DNA from: Hofstenia miamia | Lineage: Eukaryota > Xenacoelomorpha > Acoela | Assembly: GCA_004352715.1 (NCBI GenBank) | Contig: SCFE01000001.1 | Coordinates: forward strand, 4,003,520-4,067,519 | Direction: 5' to 3' | DNA: 64,000 bases | Shown: positions 23,383 to 34,982 of the stretch, piece by piece | Layout: every line of letters begins with the position of its first letter | Position numbering within the stretch: the first letter of the stretch is position 1 | Program-made: the position numbers and the translations under genes | Notes under the pieces: model-generated | Seen by the model: only the letters and a program-made list of their open reading frames with translations | The model's database searches: none | Told to the model about the DNA's origin: nothing

Positions 23383-23926
23383 TTGATATATATATATATA
23401 TGCTCATGTATAATATTATTGAATGTGAATTTTACATTACAGGAAATATTTAATAATTTTCTTAGGACATTGTGCGAAATTGGAATTTCATCTTATGGTA
23501 TTATTGAAAGAATATGTTCAATTGTCTTTTTTACTGGAATATTTGTGAATAATGATTTTACATCGTAGCTTGCCATGATTTTTTATTTATCTTTGTTAAC
23601 TTTAAAAATATCTTGTAATTTTTCTAAAAAATCAAATGTATCTTTTAATATATATCTCTTGGGTATATATTTTTCAATAACTCATCCAACCACTGTGATA
23701 AACTAAAGTTTGCAGAATTTACCATAGATAGGATTGGTCTATATGGCGGATCTTCAGGATTTTTGTGTATTTTTGTCAGACTATCCATTCGTGGTGGTTG
23801 ACAACCAGTACTTCGAAAAAGTTTTAGCAAATTAACTGATAATTCTTTGTTCTTAACCATATTTAGCAACATTTTGTTAAACACTTCTTCATCTTGAATG
23901 AAAACATTTTTCTTCACTCGCATGTT
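23383..23926 (-). mobile_element. Penelope-like element fragment (reverse transcriptase)
   Basis: The minus strand reads LFRSTGCQPPRMDSLTKIHK then PPYRPILSMVNSANFSLSQW, the conserved N-terminal RT block of Penelope-like elements (TGSQPxxxxGLPKIHK...RPI.S..NS). After a stop and frameshift comes MASYDVKSLFTNIPVKKTI, the next RT block with the catalytic Asp. It is interrupted on its 5' side by LINE copy 2 and has no GIY-YIG domain. Confidence 0.82.
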
Positions 23927-24624
23927 ATAATAATAATAATAATAATCAATGACTTTATTTAGCCGCTGAAGGCATACACAACAAGAAAATAAAAACAAGT
24001 CAAGTTTTACGGCAGCGAGGACAGTCACAGGAGATGAAATAGGAGCAAATGGAAAAGTAGGCGAAGTCGGAGAAGGGCTCAGCAAAGAGGAAAGCCATCA
24101 AAGATTTCTTGAAGCTCGGTGGTGGGGAAAAGAAATCAATCGCTGTTGGAGGGTTGCGAGTCAAGATGTAATTAGCAGCAGTACAAGCACGATTGAAAAA
24201 CGAGTGAAGGGTGCGATGTTTCTTTGTACGACGAATGGAGAAGGTGACAACATCATCAGAGTGGTTAGAGCGGGAATTAGTGAACGTAATGAAATCAAAA
24301 GGATTAAGATCCAATTTGCGAGTGAGCAAGCCGTTGAACAGAAAGAGATCACAGGCATGGAAGTAGAGTGACAGAAGAGAGTGGAGAAGAGCATCTTTGT
24401 ATGTCAAGGGAGAGATCCATTTGAAGGCACGCTTCTTGGACTAAAATCAAGATGGTTAACAGAAGACCAAGTGGCCAAAAGTGCAAGATCAGAGGTAATA
24501 TTGGAGGCAAAAGAACTACCAAAGTTGAAAATCGCAGTGCCATCAACGTACAGTAGACAGGATGATTTGAGGACAGATTGAGGGAGGTCGTTGATAGCAA
24601 TGAGGAAGAAGAGAACAGCAACCA
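23927..24624 (-). mobile_element. LINE copy 2 (same family as copy 1), cut by N gap
   Basis: The 3' part of the element seen at 14175, with (TTA)n tail at 23927-23947. It shares long identical stretches with copy 1, including the abnormal YVDGT motif at the RT active site. It retains a segment of about 70 bp (around 24110-24175) that is deleted in copy 1. The upstream part disappears into the 1,000-N gap. Confidence 0.88.
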
Positions 24625-25624
24625 NNNNNNNNNNNNNNNNNNNNNNNNNNNNNNNNNNNNNNNNNNNNNNNNNNNNNNNNNNNNNNNNNNNNNNNNNNNN
24701 NNNNNNNNNNNNNNNNNNNNNNNNNNNNNNNNNNNNNNNNNNNNNNNNNNNNNNNNNNNNNNNNNNNNNNNNNNNNNNNNNNNNNNNNNNNNNNNNNNNN
24801 NNNNNNNNNNNNNNNNNNNNNNNNNNNNNNNNNNNNNNNNNNNNNNNNNNNNNNNNNNNNNNNNNNNNNNNNNNNNNNNNNNNNNNNNNNNNNNNNNNNN
24901 NNNNNNNNNNNNNNNNNNNNNNNNNNNNNNNNNNNNNNNNNNNNNNNNNNNNNNNNNNNNNNNNNNNNNNNNNNNNNNNNNNNNNNNNNNNNNNNNNNNN
25001 NNNNNNNNNNNNNNNNNNNNNNNNNNNNNNNNNNNNNNNNNNNNNNNNNNNNNNNNNNNNNNNNNNNNNNNNNNNNNNNNNNNNNNNNNNNNNNNNNNNN
25101 NNNNNNNNNNNNNNNNNNNNNNNNNNNNNNNNNNNNNNNNNNNNNNNNNNNNNNNNNNNNNNNNNNNNNNNNNNNNNNNNNNNNNNNNNNNNNNNNNNNN
25201 NNNNNNNNNNNNNNNNNNNNNNNNNNNNNNNNNNNNNNNNNNNNNNNNNNNNNNNNNNNNNNNNNNNNNNNNNNNNNNNNNNNNNNNNNNNNNNNNNNNN
25301 NNNNNNNNNNNNNNNNNNNNNNNNNNNNNNNNNNNNNNNNNNNNNNNNNNNNNNNNNNNNNNNNNNNNNNNNNNNNNNNNNNNNNNNNNNNNNNNNNNNN
25401 NNNNNNNNNNNNNNNNNNNNNNNNNNNNNNNNNNNNNNNNNNNNNNNNNNNNNNNNNNNNNNNNNNNNNNNNNNNNNNNNNNNNNNNNNNNNNNNNNNNN
25501 NNNNNNNNNNNNNNNNNNNNNNNNNNNNNNNNNNNNNNNNNNNNNNNNNNNNNNNNNNNNNNNNNNNNNNNNNNNNNNNNNNNNNNNNNNNNNNNNNNNN
25601 NNNNNNNNNNNNNNNNNNNNNNNN
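24625..25624. other. N gap, exactly 1,000 nt
   Basis: The round length suggests a placeholder of unknown true size between LINE copy 2 and an (AT)n tract. Confidence 0.95.

Positions 25625-25673
<49 letters not shown>
25625..25673. repeat. (AT)n microsatellite
   Basis: About 48 bp of pure AT next to the gap and immediately before the Tc1 terminal repeat. It probably explains the assembly break. Confidence 0.95.
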
Positions 25674-25676
<3 letters not shown>

Positions 25677-25824
25677 TTGGCCAAAGGTATTAGGCACCCA
25701 TTATCAAAATTGAAATTCTAAATCACTGCGTATTACTGTTGTTCAAAATATAAACGATAATTTAAAATATACATGAAAATTAGTACTTGGTGGAATGCCC
25801 TTTTGCATTGATGTATGCAGCTAT

Positions 25825-26854
25825 TCACCTTGGCATTGATAGAGCTGGGCTTTTGCAGTAGCTTGGCAAAGTCTTTTTAATTACTTTAATTAAGTGCTCA
25901 GAGGATTGTGGGTTTTGGCGTGCCATTATATTCTTCATCAGAGACCATGGGTTCTCAATTGGGGTAAAGTCAGGGGATGATCCTGGCCAAGGTTCAAGGA
26001 CTTGAACGTTATTATTACTGAGCAACATTTTGCTAGTTTTCGCCGTGTGACATGGTGCGCCATCCTTTTGGAATTGGGTTACTACGTGATTGTCAATGAA
26101 TTGCAAGAGTTTATTCTGAATACTTCTCTTGTAAACAATAGCATTTATTGTCGTTTCACCAGGCATAATCTAAAAGCCACCACGACCAACATGACAGTGA
26201 AACTACCCAAGCCATCACCTTATTGAATTCCTTTAAAGTTGGAATGGTGTAGCGCATATTGTGTCGCTGACCAACTGGGCGACGAACGTTGTGTTTAAAT
26301 ATGCCAAACTGAGAAAAACTTGACTCATTAGAAAACATGCTCCCACTGGTCGTCAGTCCAAGACTGGTACTTCGGCAGAACGTGAGCCGGTCTCTTATGT
26401 TCGTAGGACTCTGTTTGCGGCATGATATATATGATCTTAGTCCAGCAAGTAGGAGTCGTCTCCTGACAGTTCGTGTAGATTTTACCTCCTCGGTTGGTAG
26501 CATGATCTTTATTTTACCTAACAAAGCAGAGGATGAAAATTTAGGCGTATGGACGATTCGACTATCAGTTTGGATTAATGAAACTTTTGGTCTCCCAGTT
26601 TTTTGGCAATATGAGAATTCTTCTTTCTGATCCCTCTGCATCGTTCTTCCGATCGTGGTCTGCACAGAGCATTGCGAAATATTCAGACGCTTTGCTATTG
26701 CAACTTGGCCATCTTTGTGTAGTAGCCAGATCTGGGCACTTTTAACTGTACTCAAATCACTTCCTCGAGGCATACCATGAATAAGTAAATTGGCAATAAT
26801 ATTGTGGTCACTATGATTACATGCGCTGGTATAATTATTTTGAGAATTCTGCAA
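25825..26854 (-). pseudogene. Tc1-type transposase, frameshifted
   Basis: The N-terminal part (26854-26156) has HTH segments (QVAIAKRLNISQCSVQTTIG), the GRP linker (KTGRPKVS) and a degraded first DDE box (MFSNESSF, the Asp replaced). The C-terminal part in another frame (26166-25825) has FQKDGAPCHTAKTSK (second Asp) and SSPDFTPIENPWSLMK (third acid, Glu), then LIKVIKKTLPSYCKS. Frame breaks and loss of the first catalytic Asp make it inactive. Confidence 0.87.
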
Positions 26855-27606
26855 TCCTAAATTGTTCCCATAACATAATATATGTCAGGGTGTCCGCGCT
26901 GCCTGGAAATCTGGAACTGCCTGGAAGTTCAAAGTTGCTGCCTTGAACTGCCTTTAGTACCTGAAGCTGCATGGAAATTCAATTTTTATTGTCAAATTTA
27001 TTCTGTTGTTCAAATGTACCAAGGTTCCAATAAGGTTGTCACTGAACTAACAAGTAATTTTAGGAATATGTTCCTGATCAAGAGTTGAAATTGCAGTAAC
27101 AACTTCATTGTCTAGCCATCTTGTTAAGCATAGCTTGATATCACAAACTACTATATAGAAATTTTCAAGTGGCTTTTTCTTCACCTTTGCAACAGCTGGA
27201 CATTGGCCTTTTCCAATTCTGCCATTTGCACTATTCCCAATAGACACATTTTTAAGATTATCAAAAGCACGGAGATTTAAAAATAATTGTTTCCCATAAA
27301 TGCTGTATAGATTTGCCATCTTCTTATAGAAGCAGCAGAGTAGTTCTTTATATATTTTTAAGAAATATAAATTTTGCATGGTATAGTACGAGAAATGGTT
27401 ATTAAAACATGTCAGTTGTAGGAATTCAATTTTAAAGTTAAAGAAGTTCCCCACCATTGGATTTGAAGTTTTTCCCAATTTTCTCATTAACATCCACCAC
27501 TAAACAACAGCCTGATAATTGTTTGAAAGTGTATAATTTTGTAACCCAACAACAGATAGAATACTTGTGCAAATTTTCTATTTCTTGTATTTCTTCTAAT
27601 CACTCT

Positions 27607-29290
27607 ATAATAATCATCATCAATGACTTTATTTAGCCGCTAAAAGCATACACAACAAAAAAAATAAAAACAAGTCAAGTTTTACGGGAGCGAGGACAGT
27701 CACAGGAGATGAAATAGGAGCAAATGGAAGAGTAGGCGAAGTTGGAGAAGGGCTCAGCAAAGAGGAAAGCCATCAAAGATTTCTTGAAGCTCGGTGGTGG
27801 GGAAAAGAAATCAATCGCTGTTGGAGGGTTGCGAGTCAAGATGTAATTAGCAGCAGTACAAGCACGATTGAAAAACGAGTGAAGGGTGCGATGTTTCTTT
27901 GTACGACGAATGGAGAAGGTGACAACATCATCAGAGCGAGTGCAGCAGGAATTGGAGAACTTAATGAAATCAAAAGGATCAAGATCCAATTTGCGAGTCA
28001 GTAGTCGATTGAACAGAAGGAGATCACAGGCATGGAAGTAGAGTGACAGCGGGAGAGTGGAGAATTTCAGCAGAGCGTCTTTATAGTCCAAAGAGGAAAT
28101 CCATTTGAAAGCGCGTTTCTGGAAACGTTCCATGGAGTGGAACAAAGCACGAGAAGGCCACCAACAAGGAGACGCGTAGAGAAGAATGGCGCGAGGAATG
28201 GACTTGAACAAAGAGAGTTTCACAGCGGACGAGGTATTAAAAGGAACATTACGGAAAAGGGCAAATAGCGAGGAATTAGCTTTGCGGCGACNNNNNNNNN
28301 NNNNNNNNNNNNNNNNNNNNNNNNNNNNNNNNNNNNNNNNNNNNNNNNNNNNNNNNNNNNNNNNNNNNNNNNNNNNNNNNNNNNNNNNNNNGGCTTGGAA
28401 TGAAGAGAACGCAGGAAGGAATAAGAGTCTTGAAGAGAACCGGACGAGAAGCTGGACAGAAAAGAGACTTTGTATAGTTCCATAAAATTGAGAACATCTT
28501 CTGTGAGAGAAGCAAGCTTCGGAGAAACAGTAGTACCAGAATGGCGTTTGTAAAACTCCAATTTATTCAAGGAATGCACAGTAATGGACGAAAAATAGAA
28601 AGGAAGAGAAGCACGCTTTTTCCGCCGACGAGGAACATAAGAAGAAATAACTTGATGAAAGAAAGTGAACCAATCGTCAACTGAGAAGGAATCACTAAAA
28701 ACGGGCAGCGAAGATGAGAGAGCAGCATTAAGTGACAGAAAGTCACTGTTAAATCGAGCATATTGTGGAGCAGCCGGATTAGCAGATGGAGAAGTAGAGT
28801 TGACAAACAGATTGAAGCTGACGAATGAGTGATCTGACAGCTTAGCAGGAACAGGGATTACAGATATGTCAAATATATAATCGGGTGAGAGCACAGAACC
28901 AAATCAAGCAGGGAGGAGCTGGAAGTAGGAGAAAATACAAGTTGTTCAAGAGAATAGCAGGCAAAAACTTCTAAAACTGCAGACTCATAAGTGTCAGTAG
29001 AGTCGAACGCATTCCAGCAGACATTAGGAAGATTGAAGTCACCACAAACAAGATAATGAGGACGAATGGAAAAGCCAATGTGACGAGAGAGGTAGGTAGA
29101 CAGGTCATGAAAAGACTCGAACATAGTTGATAAATCAGCAATGGGAATGCGAAAGGCACTTTTCGAAGGAGGGTTGTAAACGCACCAGTATAATGTTTCC
29201 AAACATTTCTCTTCAAAAATATCAACCCTGCTATTAACAATTTTGCAGTGTTCGGCACCAAATTTTGCAAAAAATTGTATTTTCGGTTAA
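27607..29290 (-). mobile_element. LINE copy 3 (same family as copies 1 and 2)
   Basis: The minus strand keeps the endonuclease ([41 protein letters not shown]), the linker and the C-terminal region ending in the AATAAAGTCATT tail. A 100-N gap (28292-28391) and an internal deletion remove most of the reverse transcriptase. The 3' 540 bp resemble copies 1 and 2, but the part upstream of about 28050 differs from them, so it is a diverged subfamily member. It is 5' truncated near 29290. Confidence 0.85.
28292..28391. other. N gap, 100 nt
   Basis: Gap inside LINE copy 3, between the C-terminal part and the linker. Confidence 0.95.
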
Positions 29291-30092
29291 AAATCGTTTT
29301 TCGGCACTACTATATGAAGCAATTATATACTAAATATTTAGTTAGATGAAATATAAATTTGAACTACACGTTCCGTAGTACCACATCTAATTTTGGAACC
29401 TAGAACAAGAATCATTAACTGATCCAATGGTTAGTGCTTTTCTACTCCGTTTCAGCAAACATAAAAAAATGTTCCACCCTTTTGTCTACTTCAATAACAT
29501 TGGCGGTTCTCTATTGAAAATGTTGTTTAAATACAAATAGAAACTATAATGATTTACAAATTATTGATTTGAGTAGTTTGCCAACTATTGTCTTAGATAG
29601 TTTCATCTGTAGCATTTGTATATACCTCATTTTATTTTTTTGTAATAAACTGAACAAAATGAGTCCTTTGCACGTGCATATAATGTGCAAAAACGAAACA
29701 TGTTCTTCTACTTTTTAATATGTCGAAAAGGGTTATTCAAGTGATTAAAATACTGTTATGTATTACATAGTTATATCTGTTTGATAACCAAATGATTTAC
29801 TCGTGGGCGAAATTTCATCAAATGTGGTAATTTGCGTTAATTTCAGTCTGGAAATGGCTGAAAATTTAAAATTTAAGGTGTGTGGTCACCATATTACTGC
29901 AAGGAAATTGCTCTCAGTTCGGCCTGGAACTACCTTAGACTGCCTGGAACTTGATAACTTGAAATGCACGGGCATCCTGTATGTGTACGTAAAACTACGC
30001 CTTTATATGCAATCTACTGACTGATATAGCTAGGGAAACCCCCATTTGTCGAAAATATTGGGGTGCCTAATACGTGTGGCCACCACTATATA

Positions 30093-31197
30093 CAGTACCG
30101 ACCAAAAGTTTGGGAACAGTAACCTGTCTAAAGCGTGTTTTATGCTATTTCCTGGAAACTCGTGAAATTCCTGGAATTCTCAATTTTTTCTTAGAATTTG
30201 CAACAGATTTATTTAGCCAATCAAATTAACTCAACTTTAGATTTACACACAATACATTTTCACTGAAAAAGCTCTATCATTATAGTTTGAAATATGGTCC
30301 GTGGTAGTGAAATTTCACCAACCAAGCGTACTCAAATTCATATCTTGTCCGAGGAGGGGTACACTTATCGCGCTATAGCTGTTAGAATTGGTGTCCAGAC
30401 GTGTTACTCACTATCAGCAACTGCAAAAATTTTCCTCTCGCAAGCCGTCTGGAAGACCAAAAGTGACAACCCCTCAGACTGACCGTCTCATTCACCGTTA
30501 CGTCGTCAATCAACCATTCTCTTCATCTTCTGAAGTCAAAGCAAATCTAATTGCGGTAGTGCAGAATGTATCAACAGGCACCATCGGGCGTCGATTGAAT
30601 ACTACCTTTGACCTTCCATCGTGCAAACCGGCAGCCAAACCCCGATTGTCTTCGAAGAACGTTCGAGACCGGTTGCGCTTCTGCAGGTAATACCAACACT
30701 ACACCCCTGAGATGTGGCAATCAAGTAATGTTTAATGACGAATCCAAGATTTGCCAGTTTACATCATACCAGCCACATGTTCGACGACCAAGAAACCAAA
30801 GATTCAACACGTTACACGCCACAAACTGTTTCGCTCAGCACCTTCTGTGATGATTTGGGGTACTATAACTTCGAATGGGCGTGCTGGTCTGCATTTTGTT
30901 CCTCACAGCGAGACAGTCACAGCCAAGGCCTACCTAAAATTAATTCAGGAGAAAGTTCCCATGTTTATACAGCTTTGCGGAACATCTGTACTACAACAAG
31001 ATGGTGCTCCTTGCCACGGCGCCAAAGTTGTGAAACAGTGGATTGCATCACAAGACTTCCGGCTGCTTGAGATCTTGCCGGAAAACTCCCCAGACCTCAA
31101 CTTCATAGAAAATTGCTGGCATCACATCAAAAACTGTCTGAGGAAACGCCAATGCACTTCACTCGACAATCTGAAGGAGCAAATTAAAGTGGTATAG
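30093..31197 (+). mobile_element. Tc1-like element, 3' truncated
   Basis: A left terminus CAGTACCGACCAAAAGTTTG follows TA at 30091-30092, directly beside the end of the previous Tc1. The plus-strand transposase starts MVRGSEISPTKRTQIHILSE at 30294 and continues in shifting frames: KPSGRPKVTTPQTD, MFNDESKICQF (first Asp), APSVMIWGTITSNGRAGLHF, LQQDGAPCHGAKVVK (second Asp) and NSPDLNFIENCWHHIKN (third, Glu). All three acids survive, but at least three frameshifts exist. The right end is missing: coding of another Tc1 in the opposite direction begins at about 31200. Confidence 0.83.
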
Positions 31198-31203
31198 TGC
31201 ACA

Positions 31204-31650
31204 GACGTGGTGCCACGGCAAAGACGTTATTCTATGAGATGCTTTGAATTGCGTCGTTACTTTTGATCTGTGGGCCGGAGCCGAGTCGTCTTGGAAGATC
31301 GTATCGCCGTTAAAAAATCGAGTTTTATAAGGTAGAACTAGAGTTCGGAGTATTTTCATATACTCCTGTGAGTTAACGGTCTTTTCACACAAATGAAGGT
31401 AGCAAATCTTTCTCGCACTAAATCCTGGCCAGATTATGACGCTTTGAGGAAATTTCACTGTTAGCGTTTCGTAGAAGTGTTTAGAGGTTTCCGATGAATA
31501 TCTTCTCAACCGCGTATTGGGGTAGCTGATATCCATTCTCGACTCATCCGAGAAAAAGACATTTTTCCATTCTTCCTCACTCCAGTTTTTATGAAGCTTG
31601 CACCAATTAATCCTTGGGAGACGTTGCTTCTTCTTAAGAATATATATATA
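31204..31650 (-). mobile_element. Tc1-like transposase fragment, opposite strand
   Basis: The minus strand encodes VFFSDESRMDISYPNTRLRR (first Asp), VIIWPGFSARKICYLHL, YMKILRTLVLPYKTRFF and IFQDDSAPAHRSKVT (second Asp), ending abruptly at about 31204 where the previous element begins. N- and C-termini are lost. An (AT)n stretch borders it near 31640. Confidence 0.8.
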
Positions 31651-32050
31651 TATATTATATCGTTTATGCATGACATTTTTTCACAATTTAAATGAAATTA
31701 ACTCTATTTTTCCTAAGCAAAAGTTCATTTGTTCTAGATTGTTTAAACTTTTTTTGTGCAAAAAAGTAAAAAAGTCATATCTCTGATGCTCATAACACTT
31801 CATTGCTTATTGAATAATTGATATTCGTTATAGTTCTTGGCTTCTTCAATCTTAATATTTGGTGTTGTCATTGTTTTATCGAAGTTCTTTTTTGCATGAT
31901 GTTGATGCATACAAATTTCTGACATTAGGCGACCTGAAAGTTTTTCATTGATCTTAGTTACTAGGTCATCTAATTTCATCCTGTATTTGACTGAAATTAA
32001 GTATTCCAGATAAATATTATATATTCATGTTGTTTTAGATTATCGTCACA

Positions 32051-32215
32051 ATGTTGTCTCGAATAAAAGAAGGTGTTCGGTCTACTGTTTCCAACATTAG
32101 CACTGCTCTGAGCAATCCTTTAATGAGAGAGTATGAAATTGGGTCACATCAAGCTAGTGCAGGCCCTCATCTATGTTGGAAGATTTACTCTGGAAAGTGT
32201 CGAGCGAATCCACGT
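32051..32215 (+). CDS. SCYL2: SCYL2 exon 1 (first coding)
   Basis: 55 codons, MLSRIKEGVRSTVSNI through KCRANPR; donor GTGCGT. The segment NPLMREYEIGSH...WKIYSG corresponds to the degenerate glycine-loop region. TTTTAG 13 nt upstream of ATG could be the acceptor of a 5'-UTR intron. Confidence 0.88.
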
Positions 32216-34949
32216 GTGCGTTTAATATTATTATAATTATAATTCTTTAAGAATTGCTCAGTAATTTAGTTTAACTAAACTTTTTACATTGATTTTTTAA
32301 TCAATTGTTCCAAAAAGAATATTTATTTAACATAGAAGAACAAATATTATTTACTCCTTGAAAGAATGATTGAACCAAATTTTCTTCTTGCATAGTTAAG
32401 TGACTAGAATTCAAACAAGAAAAAATTGAGACTCTACAAATTAACAAACTAGCAATCGTTGTAAATCTTTTATTGGAGACGCGGCATGAAAACAAGTTCA
32501 TTTAATTCTGTTTTTCAATAACAATCGCAGGAATTATGCCTTGCATATAATCTACTTCCATTTTGGAAGTCTTCTTGTTCAATTTTCACTATGTTCAACA
32601 ATTCTTTTAACAATAAAAGTCAAAGCAAATTTATTGCTGTAGAATATGAATACAAATACAAAGCTATAAACTACAAGCTACATGTACTTATAGTCTATTA
32701 TTTATATAATAATCATAAAATGTATATTATATAAATGTGTGTGTGCGTAAGTGTGCGTCAATTTCTAGTGCTATACAAAATTTTCGAATGAGTGCAGTGT
32801 GTTATTTTATGCATTGTCTATTAAAGCGGTATGTGAGCAATTTCTTCCTGCATTTCCTATAATTTATTTCGATTTAGTTTTATAATCTAGGTTATTCCAT
32901 ATTGTAGTTACTGTGTGGTGAAAACTTATTGGAAGCATAAAAAATTTTGAGAACGTTCATTTAATTGAACATTTTGGTTTATAAATGACATAATATTTTA
33001 TTTTAATCGATATCCGTAGGCATTGTCATGTTTTTGTGTGAAATTGCGCGTTTTAAGGAACCAAATGAATTCTTAGAAAGGATGCGATATTTTGAATATA
33101 TATTTGTAATGAGAAATAAACAGTAATGAAAATGTAAAAACGTAATGCATTTAATAATTGTTTGTGTTATTTATTTGGAATATTTCGAAGTTGATAAAAA
33201 TACCTAACCCTAGAATCCATTTTCTTAATCTTAGTCAATATAAATTTTTGGAAATTGAGGTCGTTGTCAATTTCAAAACCTAAATAGTTGATAGATTGGC
33301 TTTCTTTTATTTGTACATGATTTATATTAGTTCTATGTATTTTGTGAGATTTCTGAATGTTTTAGGAGAGAATATTATAAACTGTTTTTTCAATATTTAC
33401 TTTCAATTGAGTATTTGAAAAATACTTTCTTAAATTTTTGTGTGGCTTTGAAGGGTCTTAGTTGCATTAATGGCATTAAAGATAGGTATCATCTGCATAT
33501 TGATAAACTTTTCTTCGTTTTGCTTGTTGAGTTGTGTCATTCATGTAGATTGTAATTAGGATGGCACCGAGAACGGTACCATGAGGGAACCCTCAGTAAT
33601 TTGTAATATATCATAATTAATTTTTAGAATTTTAATAATAACAAAAACAATAGAATAATTATAATATTATTTTCAATAAATTTCTTTTGAAAGTTTTCAC
33701 ATCAGAAACTAAATGTAGAATGTTCTGAATTACTGCGCGACACGAATTTGCAAGGAGTGTTGTACTTCAATATTTCGTTTCAAATAAAAACCTGAGTGCT
33801 TAAGTGATTCTTCAACACTTTAATTTTCGCTGATGTTCTCTGGTATCAGACATATTCTGCCTCTGAAATAATCAGAGTGAATATTCTGGTAATACTGGAT
33901 TTGCTCAACCAATAATAATCAGTTATTTTTCTCATGCGTCATTCTAAACCATTGCAATTTAATTTATTCAACACGTTTTGGTTCAGCATTTGCTCAACTC
34001 ATCTTTCAAGCACTGTATGCCGATTATTTGAAGTATCATGAAAAATATAATAAATGGCGGAAAAAGATTAAAGCTTCAAACATTTATACAATTTTGTAAA
34101 CTTTTGCATCGTTTGTATCAATTTAGAGAGCATTTGACTAGTATCACTGCCATCAAAATGGAGTTTATTTCTATTTTTGATGATTGAGAAATTAGGTTTT
34201 AAGCGATGACTGATTTTCAAATATATCTTAATTTTCATTATGTTTGGACTATCTTCTTTCTGGGGATGTGCCGGTATCCGGTAAAATCGGCAATTTCACA
34301 ACCGAATCCGGATATCCGGTAAAATTCAACTTGTTTCCGGATTTTACCGGATAACATATTCTAAGATAGTTTATTTAAAAATAGAATTTTCGAGGAAAAC
34401 TATTTTATCCCTGATATGGAAGTTGTCGGCCAACAAAACAAGTTCTTCTGATATATCAGGATGTAGTCTATTTAATATGCGTCAAAATATGTATTTATTT
34501 TCATCCGTAACAGGTCGATATTAATTGAGGAATGAGGTTGTTCTTCAGTAATAATTAGGGCAACCAAAGTCATAAAAGTCATATTTTTTTGTTGGTCTAT
34601 TTGCAGTCTGCTTAAAATCAGATGGTTTTCAGAGCTGAGGTGCAGTTTAATAGGAAATTATAAAGTCATAAAATGGTATATTTTTGTTTTTTTCAAAATA
34701 CTATAATATTTGTGGTGTGTTATATTTTGCCATAGTTTCATTAATTTAAGAAAAAAACTTAAAAATGCATTCTGGATTGTGACTGCTTTAAATCATTCGA
34801 ACTAAAATTATATATATATATAGTGACATGCAAAAGTATTGGATACAATGCATTTGTTGTTTCTTAATGCAAGGTATTTGTTTTTTCAAGTCAGAAATAT
34901 TACGTGTGTTAGATATTAGTTGGCTTTATACATAAAAATGTTCAAACCA

Positions 34950-34982
<33 letters not shown>

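Larger units (their letters stand above)
26886..29979. mobile_element. Non-autonomous hAT-like element nested in Tc1
   Basis: Ends CAGGGTGTCCG (left) and complement CAGGATGCCCG (right), with subterminal CTGGAA/TTCCAGG repeats near both ends, as in hAT elements. No recognisable transposase. An uncharacterised ORF on the minus strand (27493-27047) lies inside, as does LINE copy 3. An 8-bp target duplication is not clearly preserved. Confidence 0.68.
25674..30086 (-). mobile_element. Tc1-like element with nested hAT and LINE
   Basis: TIRs (left GTTTTGGCCAAAGGTATTAG, right complement GTGGTGGCCACACGTATTAG, both continuing GCACCC) are flanked by TA. The transposase is on the minus strand (25825-26854). 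Its 5' untranslated part is split by a hAT element (26886-29979) that contains LINE copy 3. Excluding these, the Tc1 is about 1.3 kb, the typical size. Confidence 0.88.

Noticed and set aside
24404-25721. Very long ORFs on both strands across N gaps (also at 9122-9880, 34916-35273, 41518-42168, 53943-55070)
   Set aside because: They are open only because Ns do not produce stops; the flanking residues are (AT)n-derived IYIYIY.
26886-29979. 8-bp target duplication for the nested hAT
   Set aside because: Flanks ATATATGT and TATGTGTA do not match convincingly, so none is claimed.
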